Part shown: positions 35,693 to 45,705 of the stretch, in pieces
Layout of the letters: the number at the start of each line of letters is the position of its first letter
Position numbering within the stretch: the stretch's first letter is position 1
DNA from: an uncultured Ruminococcus sp.
Lineage (GTDB): Bacteria; Bacillota; Clostridia; Oscillospirales; Acutalibacteraceae
Length of the DNA: 46,559 bases
NCBI GenBank assembly: GCA_902789345.1
Contig: CADANT010000013.1
Location: 1 to 46,559 of the forward strand
Reading direction: 5' to 3'
Position numbers and translations under genes: made by a program
The notes under the pieces: generated by a model
Seen by the model: only the letters and a program-made list of their open reading frames with translations
Database searches by the model: none
Told to the model about the DNA's origin: nothing

Positions 35693-35719
35693 TTGACAAT
35701 TTTAAATAGTCCTTAATGT
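35693..35719 (+). promoter_or_regulatory. Possible internal promoter before the kinase gene
   Basis: TTGACA (35693-35698) is a perfect -35 box but the -10 candidate TAATGT (35714-35719, 15-nt spacer) is poor. It may give the kinase-vWA-PP2C triad its own transcription. Confidence 0.3.
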
Positions 35720-35740
35720 AAAACGAAAGGAGATTAGAAT

Positions 35741-37048
35741 ATGGCAGAGTATTATCCAAAAGGATATAAAATTCCCTTAGCCAACGGTTCTTATGCGGAA
35801 ATTATCCAAAAGCTTGGCGAGGGGGGACAAGGTGTAGTTTACCGTGTTGCCATAGGCGGTAAGGAATACGCCCTAAAATGGTACCATAAGGGAGCCGTGC
35901 AAAACCCAAAGAAATTCTACCAAAATCTTGAAAATAATGTAAATAAGGGCGCTCCCACAAAAGCCTTTTTGTGGCCGCTGTACCTTACCCAGCCTGTAGA
36001 CGGCAGCTTTGGCTATATTATGGAGCTTCGTCCAAAGAATTACCGTGAATTCTCTGATTTTCTTTTAGCTAAAGTTCATTTTCAATCCCTTTCGTCAGCG
36101 GTTAATGCGGCACTGAATATTACTAACGGGTTCCGTGAGCTGCACCGCAACGGTTTTTCTTATCAGGATTTGAATGACGGCAACTTTTTTATTGACCCTA
36201 CAAACGGAGATGTTCTTATTTGCGACAATGACAATGTTGCACCATACGGTGAAAGCTTGGGAATTGCAGGAAAGGCCAGATATATGGCGCCGGAGGTAGT
36301 TCGCAACCTAAAGCGCCCCGATGTTATGACAGACCGATTTTCTTTGGCTGTGGTGCTGTTCCGTTTGCTATTCCTTGACCACCCTCTTGAGGGAAAGCGT
36401 GTTGTGGAGGCACCTTGCCTTACTGAGGAGCTGGAGCTAAAGTATTACGGCAAAGACCCTATATTTATTTATGACCCTACAGACGACAGTAACAGACCGG
36501 TGCGTGGAGTTCATTCCAATGCTATAAAATTCTGGCCGCTGTATCCGCAATTTATTCAAAATAAATTTATTACGGCGCTTTCAAAAGACGCTATGACAGG
36601 TAAAACAACCCGTATGACAGACAATGACTGGCAGCTTGCCTTTACAAGACTTCGTGATACAATTATCACCTGTCCTTGCGGGTCGGAAACCTTTATTAAT
36701 GTTGCAGGCGATGCAAACTGCGTCAACTGTGGCAAGAAAATACCAAAACCTCCTGTTCTAAACTGCCATAATCATAAATATGGTTTGGCTTTGTTCCCTG
36801 GTGTAAAAATGTACCGATGTCATATTGATAAAGATAGTGACGATTTTACCCAGGTTATAGGCGAGGTAGAACGCAATCCTAAAAATCCGGCAATGTGGGG
36901 ACTTAGAAATGTCAGCGATATAGTGTGGAATGTAGAAACACTTGACGGTACCCTTAAGCCTATTGCCAAGGGTCAAATTGCCCCTATAACGGCAATAAAA
37001 GCAATTCATTTTCCAAACAGTATCGGAATTATAGAATACAGTAAATAA
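35741..37048 (+). CDS. Hanks-type Ser/Thr protein kinase with C-terminal zinc ribbon
   Basis: 435 residues. Gly-rich loop GEGGQGVVY (26-34), Lys46 (YALKW), catalytic loop YQDLNDGNF with Asp143 and Asn148 (Tyr-Gln replaces the usual His-Arg), and DND near 162-164 in place of DFG, then MAPEVV. The catalytic residues are present, so activity is likely though the motifs are divergent. Residues 311-330 form a zinc ribbon (CPC...CVNC), followed by a C-terminal domain. Cytoplasmic, no membrane segment. With the vWA gene (25 nt later) and PP2C gene it makes the kinase member of a TerY-P type triad, where kinase and phosphatase are thought to act on a vWA partner. Confidence 0.87.
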   Translation: MAEYYPKGYKIPLANGSYAEIIQKLGEGGQGVVYRVAIGGKEYALKWYHKGAVQNPKKFYQNLENNVNKGAPTKAFLWPLYLTQPVDGSFGYIMELRPKNYREFSDFLLAKVHFQSLSSAVNAALNITNGFRELHRNGFSYQDLNDGNFFIDPTNGDVLICDNDNVAPYGESLGIAGKARYMAPEVVRNLKRPDVMTDRFSLAVVLFRLLFLDHPLEGKRVVEAPCLTEELELKYYGKDPIFIYDPTDDSNRPVRGVHSNAIKFWPLYPQFIQNKFITALSKDAMTGKTTRMTDNDWQLAFTRLRDTIITCPCGSETFINVAGDANCVNCGKKIPKPPVLNCHNHKYGLALFPGVKMYRCHIDKDSDDFTQVIGEVERNPKNPAMWGLRNVSDIVWNVETLDGTLKPIAKGQIAPITAIKAIHFPNSIGIIEYSK

Positions 37049-37073
37049 AATTTTAAATTCGGAGGAAATTACA

Positions 37074-37844
37074 ATGGCAGGTATATACGAAAATGCGGTA
37101 AAGGTTGCACGCAGAACTATGACGCTATTCTTTCTGGTGGATACATCAGGCAGTATGGACGGAAGCAAAATAGGAACGCTGAATTCTGCAGTAGAAGAGG
37201 TTATTCCGGAAATTTACAAGCTTTCAAGCGATAACGCAGATGCAGCAATTAAAATTGCCGTACTTGAATTTTCAAACGGTGCTCGTTGGATAACGCCGGC
37301 ACCTATGGATGCCGCAGATTTCAGGTGGAATCATCTGAATGCAGACGGTTTAACCGACTTTGGTGAAATGTGCAAAATGCTGAATGAAAAGCTTTCCCGC
37401 AAGGCTTTTATGAGTGATGTGGCAGGTTCTTTTGCCCCGGCAATTTTCCTGCTGTCCGACGGTGAGCCTACCGACGAGTACCAAAAGGAGCTTGGCAGGC
37501 TTAAGGAAAACAACTGGTTTAAAAAGGCCATTAAAGTAGCTGTTGCTATAGGTGACGACGCCAACAAAGATGTTTTGGCTGAATTTACCGGTAACAAAGA
37601 AGCCGTAATTACAGTTCATACTCCAGAGGCCCTTACAAAGATGATTCGTTTTGTTTCCGTTACAGCCTCACAGATAGGCTCAAAGTCCAGCGGCGTAGGC
37701 AAAGGTGGCGTGGACCAGGCAACCAATAAACAAAATGATACCATTGAGGCTATTAAGACTACCGTTGCAGAGGATCCTGTAGGAGGCGTAGAAATTGCAA
37801 ACACCCCTGTTTCCTCTGAAAATCAGGAAGATTGGGATTGGTGA
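37074..37844 (+). CDS. TerY-like vWA domain protein
   Basis: 256 residues with GGAGG upstream. The MIDAS metal site is DTSGS (23-27), with LTDFGEM (Thr) and LLSDGEPTDE (Asp) supplying the other ligands. This is the single-domain vWA layout of TerY in tellurite/stress-type clusters. The C-terminal 60 residues are Gly/Lys-rich and end in an acidic DWDW. Between the kinase gene and the phosphatase gene, whose ATG lies 5 nt after its stop. Confidence 0.88.
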   Translation: MAGIYENAVKVARRTMTLFFLVDTSGSMDGSKIGTLNSAVEEVIPEIYKLSSDNADAAIKIAVLEFSNGARWITPAPMDAADFRWNHLNADGLTDFGEMCKMLNEKLSRKAFMSDVAGSFAPAIFLLSDGEPTDEYQKELGRLKENNWFKKAIKVAVAIGDDANKDVLAEFTGNKEAVITVHTPEALTKMIRFVSVTASQIGSKSSGVGKGGVDQATNKQNDTIEAIKTTVAEDPVGGVEIANTPVSSENQEDWDW

Positions 37845-37849
37845 TTAAT

Positions 37850-39085
37850 ATGTACCGCAGCTTTCATTTTACAAGCATAGGTGCGTCCCACATTAAAAAA
37901 GGAACGGTTTGTCAGGATTATTCTATGAGCATAGAGGCGGAAAACTATACGCTGGCAGTTGTTTCAGACGGCCACGGCGGTGAGGATTATTTCCGTTCTG
38001 ACAGGGGAAGCCGGTTTGCCTCAGAGGCCTTTTGCTGCTGTGTAGAAAATGCATTTGCACTTTCGGAGGAGGAGCCAAAGGAACATTCAACAGAAACTTT
38101 TCTGAAAAACAAGGCCAAAAATTTTGCCGATGCACTGAATGCGTGCAAAACAGACAAGCAAATTGGCGAACAAATGCGTTGGTTTATGCGCAGTGTGGTA
38201 ACTAACTGGAATATTCTTGTGGATGAGGATATTGCCGCAAATCCTTTTACAGAGGAGGAAATGGCAGAGGTGTCCCACAAGGCTAAGGCTCGCTATACAA
38301 AGGGCGAAAAGGTACAGTCTGCATACGGCGCTACACTTATAGGTGTGGTGGTTACCAAGGACTTTTGGTTTGGCGTTCATATTGGCGACGGAAAATGCGT
38401 TGTGTTTGACAAAGTGGGAGCTGATTCCGAGCCTATTCCGTGGGATGAGCAGTGCTTTTTAAATATTACAACATCTATATGCGATTCCAATGCCGGCAGT
38501 GAATTTCGCTATTTCTTCAGCCGTGAGCTTCCTGCCGCCGTATTTGTAGGCAGCGACGGCATTGACGACAGCTTTACAAATGAAAGGCATTTGCATAATT
38601 TTTACCGTGTGGTAATGACCTCCTTTGCCGACGAAACAGAAGAAAAGGCGGCAAAGGCACTTGCGGATTATTTACCAACCCTTTCGGCGCAGGGCAGTGC
38701 AGATGATATGTCTGTAGGATGTATTCTTGATATTGAACATATAAAGGATAATGCAGTTTTATATGAAAAGAAAAAGGAGCCTTACCTGAAAATATACCGT
38801 GCAGGTAATTTGGGGGCGCCGTCGGTTTCTGACGATTATATACAGAAAAAAGAAATTGAAGCAAATGAAGGGGTAGTGCGCCTTGATATGATTGGCTGCT
38901 ACGGCTTTCAAAAGGGCATTATGGAGCTGGAGATTTTATCTGTTGAGGACAGCACCGTTACAATTTCGGCAAACGGAAAACAATACAAGCTTACGCCTGA
39001 GGAAAGAATAGAAATAGTAGACAGTGATTTATCGGACGGTATAGGTCAATATGATACATTAATTATCCAATGTATTATGAAATAA
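37850..39085 (+). CDS. PP2C-family Ser/Thr phosphatase
   Basis: 411 residues from ATG 37850, with GGTGAT just upstream, preferred to an in-frame start inside the vWA gene. Metal-binding VSDGHGG (38-44, Asp40), GVHIGDGKCVVF, VGSDGIDDSF and DDMSVGCI are all intact PP2C motifs. The last 100 residues (after about 305) are an extra beta-rich domain of unknown role. It should reverse the kinase's phosphorylation. Last gene of the operon, followed by a strong terminator. Confidence 0.9.
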   Translation: MYRSFHFTSIGASHIKKGTVCQDYSMSIEAENYTLAVVSDGHGGEDYFRSDRGSRFASEAFCCCVENAFALSEEEPKEHSTETFLKNKAKNFADALNACKTDKQIGEQMRWFMRSVVTNWNILVDEDIAANPFTEEEMAEVSHKAKARYTKGEKVQSAYGATLIGVVVTKDFWFGVHIGDGKCVVFDKVGADSEPIPWDEQCFLNITTSICDSNAGSEFRYFFSRELPAAVFVGSDGIDDSFTNERHLHNFYRVVMTSFADETEEKAAKALADYLPTLSAQGSADDMSVGCILDIEHIKDNAVLYEKKKEPYLKIYRAGNLGAPSVSDDYIQKKEIEANEGVVRLDMIGCYGFQKGIMELEILSVEDSTVTISANGKQYKLTPEERIEIVDSDLSDGIGQYDTLIIQCIMK

Positions 39086-39124
39086 CCGTTAATTAAGAAA
39101 TATATTGTATTTATACAAAAAAGT

Positions 39125-39164
39125 AAAAGTGCGATGACTTAATTTTAGTCATCGCACTTTTTAA
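39125..39164. terminator. Bidirectional terminator
   Basis: Perfect 15-bp stem AAAAGTGCGATGACT (39125-39139) / AGTCATCGCACTTTT (39147-39161). The flanking A and T runs suit both the phosphatase operon and the convergent metE-metF operon. Confidence 0.88.
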
Positions 39165-39218
39165 TATATGATTCGTTTAAAATAAGGAGTTTTAGAAGTA
39201 TACAGCGGTATAATCTTA

Positions 39219-40079
39219 TTATGCTATCAGCCTGTGAACAGCACTGTATATTTTTTGCGCTATGTATGGGTTGTTCATAGTATATAGATGTATACCGTCT
39301 ACACCCTGAGCAATTAGGTCAACAATTTGGTCAATAGCATATGCAATGCCTGCGTCACGCATAGCAACAGGATTGTCGCTGTATTTGTCCATAATCGCCC
39401 TGAATTTTTTAGGCACTGTTGCACCGCACAGGGTAGCCATTCGCTCTATTTGCTTTTTATTTACCACAGGCATAATTCCGGCTTCAATAGGCACATCAAT
39501 ACCGGCTAAACTACAACGGTCCCTAAAGGAATAGAAGTAGTCGTTATCAAAAAATAGCTGTGTCATAAGCTGGCTTGCGCCGGCGTCTACCTTGGTTTTC
39601 AAATGGTGAATGTCTTTAATTTTGCTTTCGCATTCAATATGCCCCTCAGGGTAGCAGGCGGCTATAATATTTACATTGCTGTGCTCTTTTATGAAAGAAA
39701 TTAGGTCACAGGCATATTTAAAGTCACCGCTGCCGTCATAATCTTGGGGAATATCCCCTCTAAGGGCAAGTATATTTTCAATACCCTTATCTTGAAGTTC
39801 ACCCAGTTTTTCAAGAACATCGTCCTTTGTAAGGCCTATTCCCGGTAGGTGGGCAACGCTTTCTATGTGATATTTGTTTTTAATTTCACTTGCTATTTCA
39901 AAGGTTGCATTTCGGTTTTTGCTTCCGCCTGCTCCGTAGGTAACGCTTATAAAGTCAGGTGAAGTATCCTTTATCCCCTCCAGGGTATCGTAAATAGTGT
40001 TTATAGGCGAGCTTTTCTTTGGAGGAAAAACCTCAAAGGAAAGCACAGTTTTTTTCTTGAATAGTTCGTTAGTTTTCAT
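39219..40079 (-). CDS. metF: 5,10-methylenetetrahydrofolate reductase
   Basis: 286 residues from the ATG at 40079, whose N-terminus reads [20 protein letters not shown]; an upstream in-frame start inside metE is less likely. It reduces methylene-THF to methyl-THF, the methyl donor for Met[24 protein letters not shown] and YPEGH are the FAD and folate site motifs. It overlaps the end of metE by 11 bases, so the two are translationally coupled. Size and motifs are normal. Confidence 0.95.
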   Translation of the reverse strand: MKTNELFKKKTVLSFEVFPPKKSSPINTIYDTLEGIKDTSPDFISVTYGAGGSKNRNATFEIASEIKNKYHIESVAHLPGIGLTKDDVLEKLGELQDKGIENILALRGDIPQDYDGSGDFKYACDLISFIKEHSNVNIIAACYPEGHIECESKIKDIHHLKTKVDAGASQLMTQLFFDNDYFYSFRDRCSLAGIDVPIEAGIMPVVNKKQIERMATLCGATVPKKFRAIMDKYSDNPVAMRDAGIAYAIDQIVDLIAQGVDGIHLYTMNNPYIAQKIYSAVHRLIA

Positions 40080-42339
40080 TTCGCAATTCTTTTGCCGCCT
40101 CAACAAGGTTTTTAAGGCTTGCTGTTGTTTCGGCAGTGCCTCTCGTTTTTAGTCCGCAGTCAGGGTTTACCCACAGCTTAGTTTTGTCTATTTTTGTAAG
40201 CATTTTGTCAAGTGCGGATTTAATTTCAGCTACAGACGGAACTCTTGGTGAATGTATATCATATACGCCCGGACCTACCTCTGTTTTAAAGTTGTTTTCC
40301 TTTAGTGAGTCAAGAATCAGCAGGTCTGAACGAGATGCCTCAAAGGTAATAACATCTGCGTCCATATTGTCAATGGCAGGAATAATATCTGTAAATTCAC
40401 TGTAGCACATATGTGTGTGTATTTGTGTTTCAGGCTTTGTGCCGCTGTGTACCAAACGGAATGCAGGTATAGCCCAGTCAAGATACTCACTGTACCAGTC
40501 AGATTTACGCAAAGGCAGCTTTTCACGCAGTGCTGCTTCGTCTACCTGAATAATCTTAATGCCGTTTTTCTCCAGGTCAAGCACCTCGTCACGAATAGCA
40601 AGTGCTATCTGATATGTGCTTTCCTTAATTGATATATCCTCACGAGGGAATGACCAGTTAAGAATTGTAACAGGGCCTGTCAGCATACCCTTCATTGGCT
40701 TTTTGGTAAGGCTTTGCGCATATACAGACCAGTCAACAGTCATAGGCTTTGTACGGGATACATCGCCCCATATAATAGGCGGCTTTACACAGCGTGTGCC
40801 GTAGGACTGTACCCAAGCCTTTTCTGTAAACAGGTAACCCTTTAGCTGTTCGCCAAAGTATTCAACCATATCGTTACGCTCATATTCGCCGTGTACAAGT
40901 ACATCAAGTCCTATTTCCTCTTGTAGCTTTACACATTCTGCAATTTTATTTTTGTTAAACTCTACATACTGTTTTTCTGAAATTTCACCCTTTTTAAAGG
41001 CAGTACGGTTTTTCTTTACATCAAGTGTTTGCGGGAAAGAACCGATAGTTGTAGTAGGGAATAGAGGAAGTTTAAAGGTTTCCTTCTGGATTTTTTCTCT
41101 TTCTGCAAATTCAGGCAAACGGGTAAAGTCATTTTCCTTAATTTCGCTTACTCTTTTTTGTACCTCTTTGTCCACACAGTTTACTCTTTCATTAAACAGT
41201 GCAGAGTTGTGGGCAAAGATAGGTGAGCTTTCGTAGCTGTCAAGCTCTGAAAGCTCCTTTAGCTGTGCAAGCTCTGAAAGCTTTTCCTTGGCAAAGGCAA
41301 AGTGCTTTGTGTACTCCTGTGTAAGCTTTGTTTCGTTCTTTAATGTATACGGGGTGTGAAGCAGTGAGCAGGAGGTATTAATAACGGTGTTTATACCTGA
41401 ATTTTTAAGCTGTGTAAGAGCAGAGAGGGTTTTCTTGTAGTTGTTTCTCCAAATGTTTTTACCGTTTACAACGCCGGCAAACAGGATTTTGTCCTTTGGG
41501 AAGCCGTTGCTTTCTACCAAAGAGCTTGTTTGTCTGCCCTCTATAAAGTCAAGTCCTATTGCGTCAAAGTCAAGGTCTGTAAGCTGATTGTAAATATCAC
41601 GCACATCGCCAAAGTATGTTTGCAAAATAACCTTAACATTGCCTTCCTGTTGTAAAATACCCTTGTATAGCTTTGTAAACAGTTCAATGTCTGCATCTGT
41701 AAGGTCATGTACCAAATATGGTTCGTCCAGCTGTGCCCACTGTACGCCTAAGCTGTCTAGCTTATTAAAATATTGGCAGTAAGCGTCTATAATGCTGTCG
41801 GCAAAATTCTGTGCATTGCTGTTATCTGTATATCTTAACAGCTTTAGCAGTGTAAAGGCACCTGTAATTACTGGCTTTGTCTGTACGCCAAGGTCAAGAG
41901 CCTCTTTATATTCGTCAAATGGCTTTGTGCCTGTTAGGCTGATTTCTGTGTTGCTGTCAATTTCAGGTACCATATAGTGGTAGTTTGTGTTAAACCACTT
42001 TTTCATAGCCAGTGCTTTAACATCGCCGCTTTCTCCCTGATAACCTCTTGCCATAGCAAAGTATGTATCCAGGTTTGACAAACCCAGATCCTTATAACGC
42101 TGTGGAATAATGTTGAACAAAACGGCTGTGTCAAGTACATTGTCATAGAATGAAAAGTCGTTTGACGGTATAAAATCAAGACCGCTGTTTTTTAGTGTAG
42201 TCCACTGTGTTTTTCTTATTTCCTTTGCAGTGCTTTGCAGATCTTCTGCTGAGATTTCATTTCTGAAATACTTTTCGGTAGCGAACTTAAGCTCTCTAAG
42301 TGCACCTACTCGTGGGTAACCGATAATTGAAGTTTTCAT
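40069..42339 (-). CDS. metE: Cobalamin-independent methionine synthase
   Basis: 756 residues, the usual length. It moves the methyl group of methyl-tetrahydrofolate (polyglutamate) to homocysteine. The zinc ligands are His643 and Cys645 (THMCYSEF) and Cys728 (NPDCGLKTR), matching the known H641/C643/C726 set of E. coli. The first half is the inactive duplicate barrel, starting [14 protein letters not shown]. Promoter and leader lie to the right at 42340-42400; no S-box or cobalamin riboswitch was recognised there. Confidence 0.97.
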   Translation of the reverse strand: MKTSIIGYPRVGALRELKFATEKYFRNEISAEDLQSTAKEIRKTQWTTLKNSGLDFIPSNDFSFYDNVLDTAVLFNIIPQRYKDLGLSNLDTYFAMARGYQGESGDVKALAMKKWFNTNYHYMVPEIDSNTEISLTGTKPFDEYKEALDLGVQTKPVITGAFTLLKLLRYTDNSNAQNFADSIIDAYCQYFNKLDSLGVQWAQLDEPYLVHDLTDADIELFTKLYKGILQQEGNVKVILQTYFGDVRDIYNQLTDLDFDAIGLDFIEGRQTSSLVESNGFPKDKILFAGVVNGKNIWRNNYKKTLSALTQLKNSGINTVINTSCSLLHTPYTLKNETKLTQEYTKHFAFAKEKLSELAQLKELSELDSYESSPIFAHNSALFNERVNCVDKEVQKRVSEIKENDFTRLPEFAEREKIQKETFKLPLFPTTTIGSFPQTLDVKKNRTAFKKGEISEKQYVEFNKNKIAECVKLQEEIGLDVLVHGEYERNDMVEYFGEQLKGYLFTEKAWVQSYGTRCVKPPIIWGDVSRTKPMTVDWSVYAQSLTKKPMKGMLTGPVTILNWSFPREDISIKESTYQIALAIRDEVLDLEKNGIKIIQVDEAALREKLPLRKSDWYSEYLDWAIPAFRLVHSGTKPETQIHTHMCYSEFTDIIPAIDNMDADVITFEASRSDLLILDSLKENNFKTEVGPGVYDIHSPRVPSVAEIKSALDKMLTKIDKTKLWVNPDCGLKTRGTAETTASLKNLVEAAKELRNEN

Positions 42340-42370
42340 TTACTTTTTACTCCTTGTTTGTGATGAACTA

Positions 42371-42399
42371 ATTTTACTATAGCAAATAATTTCTGTAAA
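42371..42399 (-). promoter_or_regulatory. metE: metE promoter candidate
   Basis: On the minus strand TTTACA (42399-42394), 17 nt, TAAAAT (42376-42371), about 30 nt before the ATG. An imperfect palindrome TATAG-GCTAAAG-CTATG lies about 30 nt upstream of the -35 box (near 42424-42440), a position suited to a LysR-type activator. The remainder of 42400-42760 is AT-rich; ATACTGC/GCAGTAT arms lie at 42560-42594. Confidence 0.5.
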
Positions 42400-42641
42400 A
42401 TACTTAAAATACGCACTTTGTCATAGCTTTAGCCTATATCAATAATTTTAATAGCATACATCTTCATTTTTGTTTCTAAGCCTAAAATTGCCTTTACCAA
42501 AGCCATTGAAATGTAAACTTTTAATTAAAATTAAATCCACACTATACATTTTACATAAAATACTGCAATGTTATAGTAAAATCAAAGGCAGTATGCAAAA
42601 CAATACGACTGATTTGCAGTCTTGGTGGGGACTTTGCGGTT

Positions 42642-42669
42642 TTTCAAATAATGTAAAATATGTTATAAT
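42642..42669 (+). promoter_or_regulatory. Antiporter gene promoter candidate
   Basis: TTTCAA (42642-42647), 16 nt, TATAAT (42664-42669). It directs transcription to the gene at 42765 with a leader of about 90 nt. Confidence 0.5.
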
Positions 42670-42764
42670 ATACCATAGGTAAGCTGTTACTTAATGTAAA
42701 ACACGGCTTGCTTTCGGTGATTTTTATAATTCCGTATTAATAAGCTTAAAAGGGAGGTATGCTA

Positions 42765-44360
42765 ATGACAATAGACCTGCTACTGGTAGCAGGTGTAATT
42801 TTAGTTTGTCTTTTAGCCAGTAAATTTTCGGCAAAGCTGGGTGTGCCTACACTGCTTGTGTTTATATTTTTAGGCATGGTATTCGGCTCTGACGGAGTAT
42901 TTAAAATTCAGTTTGACAACTACTCTATTGCAGAACGGATATGCTCTATAGCGCTTATTTTTATAATGTTCTATGGCGGCTTTGGCACAAACTGGCAGAA
43001 GGCAAAGACAGTGGCTGTAAAAGCGGTAATGCTTTCTACAGTAGGTGTATTGCTTACAGCGGCAATTACCGGTGTATTTTGCCATTTTGTATTGGGCTTT
43101 GGGCTTTTGGAAAGCTTTTTAATAGGTGCTGTTGTCAGCTCTACCGACGCAGCCTCGGTGTTTTCTATACTGCGTTCAAAAAGGCTTAATTTAAAGTACA
43201 ACACAGCCTCACTTTTAGAGGTAGAAAGCGGCAGTAACGACCCTTGCTCATATATGCTTACGGTTATTGTGCTTTCACTTATGAACGGCGAGGCAAGCGG
43301 CGCTCATATTGTATATATGATTTTTGCTCAAATTGTTTACGGCGCTGTTATTGGTGTGGTTATGGCGCTTATAAGCCATTTCATTTTAACCAAAGTAAAA
43401 TTCAACAATGACGGTTTTGAGTCTATTCTTGTGTTCAGTATGGCGTTGGTGTCTTATGCGCTGTCCTCTGTAATAGGCGGAAACGGATATTTAAGTACAT
43501 ATATTACAGGTTTAATACTGGGCAACAAGTCCTTTAAAAGCAAGAAAAAGCTTGTTAATTTCTTTGACGGAATTACCGGGCTTATGCAGATACTTATATT
43601 CTTTTTGCTGGGACTTTTGGCGTTCCCGTCACAGCTGCCGCAGATTGTACTGCCGGCATTGGCTATTGCGTTGTTCTTAACCTTTATAGCAAGGCCTATT
43701 TCGGTTTTTGCTATACTTACACCGTTTAAATGTCCGCTAAAGCAACAGCTTTTGGTTTCGTGGTCCGGGTTAAGGGGAGCGGCGTCTATAGTATTTGCCA
43801 TAATGGCTATGGTAAGTCCGGCGTATATTAAGAACGATGTTTTCCATGTAGTGTTCTTTATAGTGCTGTTTTCAATTTCATTGCAGGGAACGCTTATTCC
43901 GTTTATATCCAATAAGCTGAATATGATTGACAACAACAGCGATGTTATGAAAACCTTTAACGACTATGCCGACGAAGTGCCCGTACAGTTTTTAAAGCTG
44001 AAAATAGGGCACAGCCACCCATGGAGGGACAAAGCACTAAAGGATATTGACCTTTTGCCAAATGTACTTGTAGCGCTGATTATAAGAAACGGTGCTCAAA
44101 TTGTTCCAAAGGGCGACACAGTTATTATGCAGGACGACAATGTTATTGTAAGCGGGCCGTCACTTGATAAGGAGTTTGAGGGCTACTTAACAGAAATAAG
44201 AATTGATGCCGACAATAAATGGCTTGGAAAGAGTTTATCGGATATTAAATTTGGTTCCGACAAGCTGGTTATTCTTATTAAGCGTAACGAAAAGGTTGTT
44301 ATCCCTACAGGAAGTACGGTTGTTAGGGAGGACGATGTCCTTATTATGAATCAGCCGTAG
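42765..44360 (+). CDS. K+/H+ antiporter, CPA1 (NhaP2/CvrA-like)
   Basis: 531 residues from ATG 42765; GGGAGG (42752-42757) is 7 nt upstream, whereas the ATG 6 nt earlier is too close. About 12 helices (residues 1-385) with the SSTDAASVFSIL and LEVESGSNDP motifs of CPA1 exchangers hold the ion-binding Asp. The cytoplasmic tail has two RCK-C/TrkA-C-like halves (about 415-475 and 480-531, each with an LI.RNG..I/V.P.G.T.V..DD.V/L pattern), which in relatives sense nucleotides or K+. The role is K+ or Na+ efflux in exchange for H+ across the membrane. Single gene. Confidence 0.87.
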   Translation: MTIDLLLVAGVILVCLLASKFSAKLGVPTLLVFIFLGMVFGSDGVFKIQFDNYSIAERICSIALIFIMFYGGFGTNWQKAKTVAVKAVMLSTVGVLLTAAITGVFCHFVLGFGLLESFLIGAVVSSTDAASVFSILRSKRLNLKYNTASLLEVESGSNDPCSYMLTVIVLSLMNGEASGAHIVYMIFAQIVYGAVIGVVMALISHFILTKVKFNNDGFESILVFSMALVSYALSSVIGGNGYLSTYITGLILGNKSFKSKKKLVNFFDGITGLMQILIFFLLGLLAFPSQLPQIVLPALAIALFLTFIARPISVFAILTPFKCPLKQQLLVSWSGLRGAASIVFAIMAMVSPAYIKNDVFHVVFFIVLFSISLQGTLIPFISNKLNMIDNNSDVMKTFNDYADEVPVQFLKLKIGHSHPWRDKALKDIDLLPNVLVALIIRNGAQIVPKGDTVIMQDDNVIVSGPSLDKEFEGYLTEIRIDADNKWLGKSLSDIKFGSDKLVILIKRNEKVVIPTGSTVVREDDVLIMNQP

Positions 44361-44398
44361 GCTTTATAAAATTACACCCTATAACTAAATAAAAATAT

Positions 44399-44448
44399 AG
44401 GCAGACGGCTATCTTTACGAAATTTATCAGATAGCCGTCTGCCTTTTA
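44399..44448 (+). terminator. Antiporter gene terminator
   Basis: Perfect 15-bp stem AGGCAGACGGCTATC (44399-44413) / GATAGCCGTCTGCCT (44430-44444), 16-nt loop, then TTTAGG. Confidence 0.88.
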
Positions 44449-44548
44449 GGTCAGAATATGCATAAAGGCGTGCAGTGCTTTTATTGCTTTTTTAGCTTGT
44501 ATAGGGCCGGAATTATGTATTGCTATGCTGTCAGACTAATTAAAAGGT

Positions 44549-44576
44549 TTGCACTGACTATTTAGTATGCTATAAT
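44549..44576 (+). promoter_or_regulatory. LysR-type gene promoter
   Basis: TTGCAC (44549-44554), 16 nt, TATAAT (44571-44576), about 35 nt before the ATG at 44610. Confidence 0.6.
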
Positions 44577-44609
44577 TAAATATCATATAAATTATCGGGG
44601 GCTACTGCA

Positions 44610-45518
44610 ATGACATTACAACAGCTAAAATACTGCGTGCTTGCGGCACAAAAGGGAAGCATTACAGAGGCGGCAAAGGAGCTTTTTATTTCACAGCCCA
44701 GTCTTACGGGTGCAATTAAAGAGCTTGAAAGAGAAATGAATATAACTATATTTGACCGAACAAATAAGGGAGTAGAGGTGTCAAAAGAGGGTGAAATTTT
44801 CTTAGGGTATGCAAGACAGGTGCTTGAACAGGCAAGTCTGCTTGAAGATACCTACAAAAAAGGCACAAGCCGAAGCCGAAGCTTTTGTGTTTCTACACAG
44901 CACTATTCCTTTGCCGTAAATGCCTTTGTAGACCTTATTAAGCAGTACGGTGAGGCAGAGTATGATTTTTCACTGCGAGAAACGCAAACCTATGAAATTA
45001 TAGACGATGTTTCAAGAATGAAAAGCGAAATAGGTGTGCTGTACTTTAACAGCTTCAACAAAGCCGTACTGCAAAAAATAATGAAAGCAAAAGACTTAAA
45101 GTTTACCGAGCTTTTTGTGGCAAAGCCCCACATATTTATCAGCCGTAAAAACCCTTTGGCAAAGAAAAAATCGGTTTCACTGCAGGAGCTTGCACCGTAC
45201 CCATACCTTTCTTTCGAGCAAGGCGAGCATAATTCCTTTTATTATTCAGAGGAAATTTTCTGCGACATTGCAGGTAAAAAGAACATTCGTGTTCGTGACA
45301 GGGCCACCCTTTTTAATTTATTAATAGGCTTAAACGGTTACACCGTGTGCAGCGGTGTAATAGACGAGGGGCTAAACGGCAAGGACATAGTAGCTCTGGA
45401 GCTTGCCGCCGACGGCGATATGCACATAGGCTATGTAATGCACCAAAAATGCTTGCCAAGCGAGCTTGCCGCCGGGTATATATCCGCACTGAAAAAATAT
45501 ACCATAGCCGAGGGCTAA
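44610..45518 (+). CDS. LysR-family transcriptional regulator
   Basis: 302 residues. N-terminal winged HTH (residues about 1-60) with MTLQQLKYCVLAAQKGSITEAA and SQPSLTGAIKELEREM; the effector-binding periplasmic-binding-protein-like domain follows (about 90-295). Family members usually act as activators of adjacent or divergent genes; here no divergent gene exists. A metabolic target such as metE, about 2.2 kb away, is possible but unsupported by a shared motif of matching spacing. The gene has its own promoter and a weak ribosome site. Confidence 0.9.
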   Translation: MTLQQLKYCVLAAQKGSITEAAKELFISQPSLTGAIKELEREMNITIFDRTNKGVEVSKEGEIFLGYARQVLEQASLLEDTYKKGTSRSRSFCVSTQHYSFAVNAFVDLIKQYGEAEYDFSLRETQTYEIIDDVSRMKSEIGVLYFNSFNKAVLQKIMKAKDLKFTELFVAKPHIFISRKNPLAKKKSVSLQELAPYPYLSFEQGEHNSFYYSEEIFCDIAGKKNIRVRDRATLFNLLIGLNGYTVCSGVIDEGLNGKDIVALELAADGDMHIGYVMHQKCLPSELAAGYISALKKYTIAEG

Positions 45519-45668
45519 GCGTTTTCTTGATTTTAAATAATATTACTGCAAAAAATACTTAAAAATTCAGATATGCTTGTTAATTCAGCCTTTGACAACC
45601 AAATCGGGCGAGGGTTAAGTACCCCGCCTTACAGTGAGCAATCCGCAGTTTGATAAATTGTCGAAAAG

Positions 45669-45691
45669 TTTTGCGGTTTATAACCGCAAAA
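45669..45691 (+). repeat. 10-bp hairpin before the ATPase remnant
   Basis: TTTTGCGGTT (45669-45678), TAT, AACCGCAAAA (45682-45691). It may be a terminator or the end of a lost element. The surrounding 45519-45700 stretch shows no intact gene. Confidence 0.45.
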
Positions 45692-45705
45692 CAGATTGAT
45701 TTTTG

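Noticed and set aside
42340-42480. S-box or cobalamin riboswitch before metE
   Set aside because: The leader from the likely promoter is only about 30 nt, and no conserved aptamer sequence was seen upstream.
42470-42682. Open frame of about 70 codons in the gap before the antiporter gene
   Set aside because: It has no ribosome site, lies in AT-rich sequence, and overlaps the likely antiporter promoter; no domain is seen.
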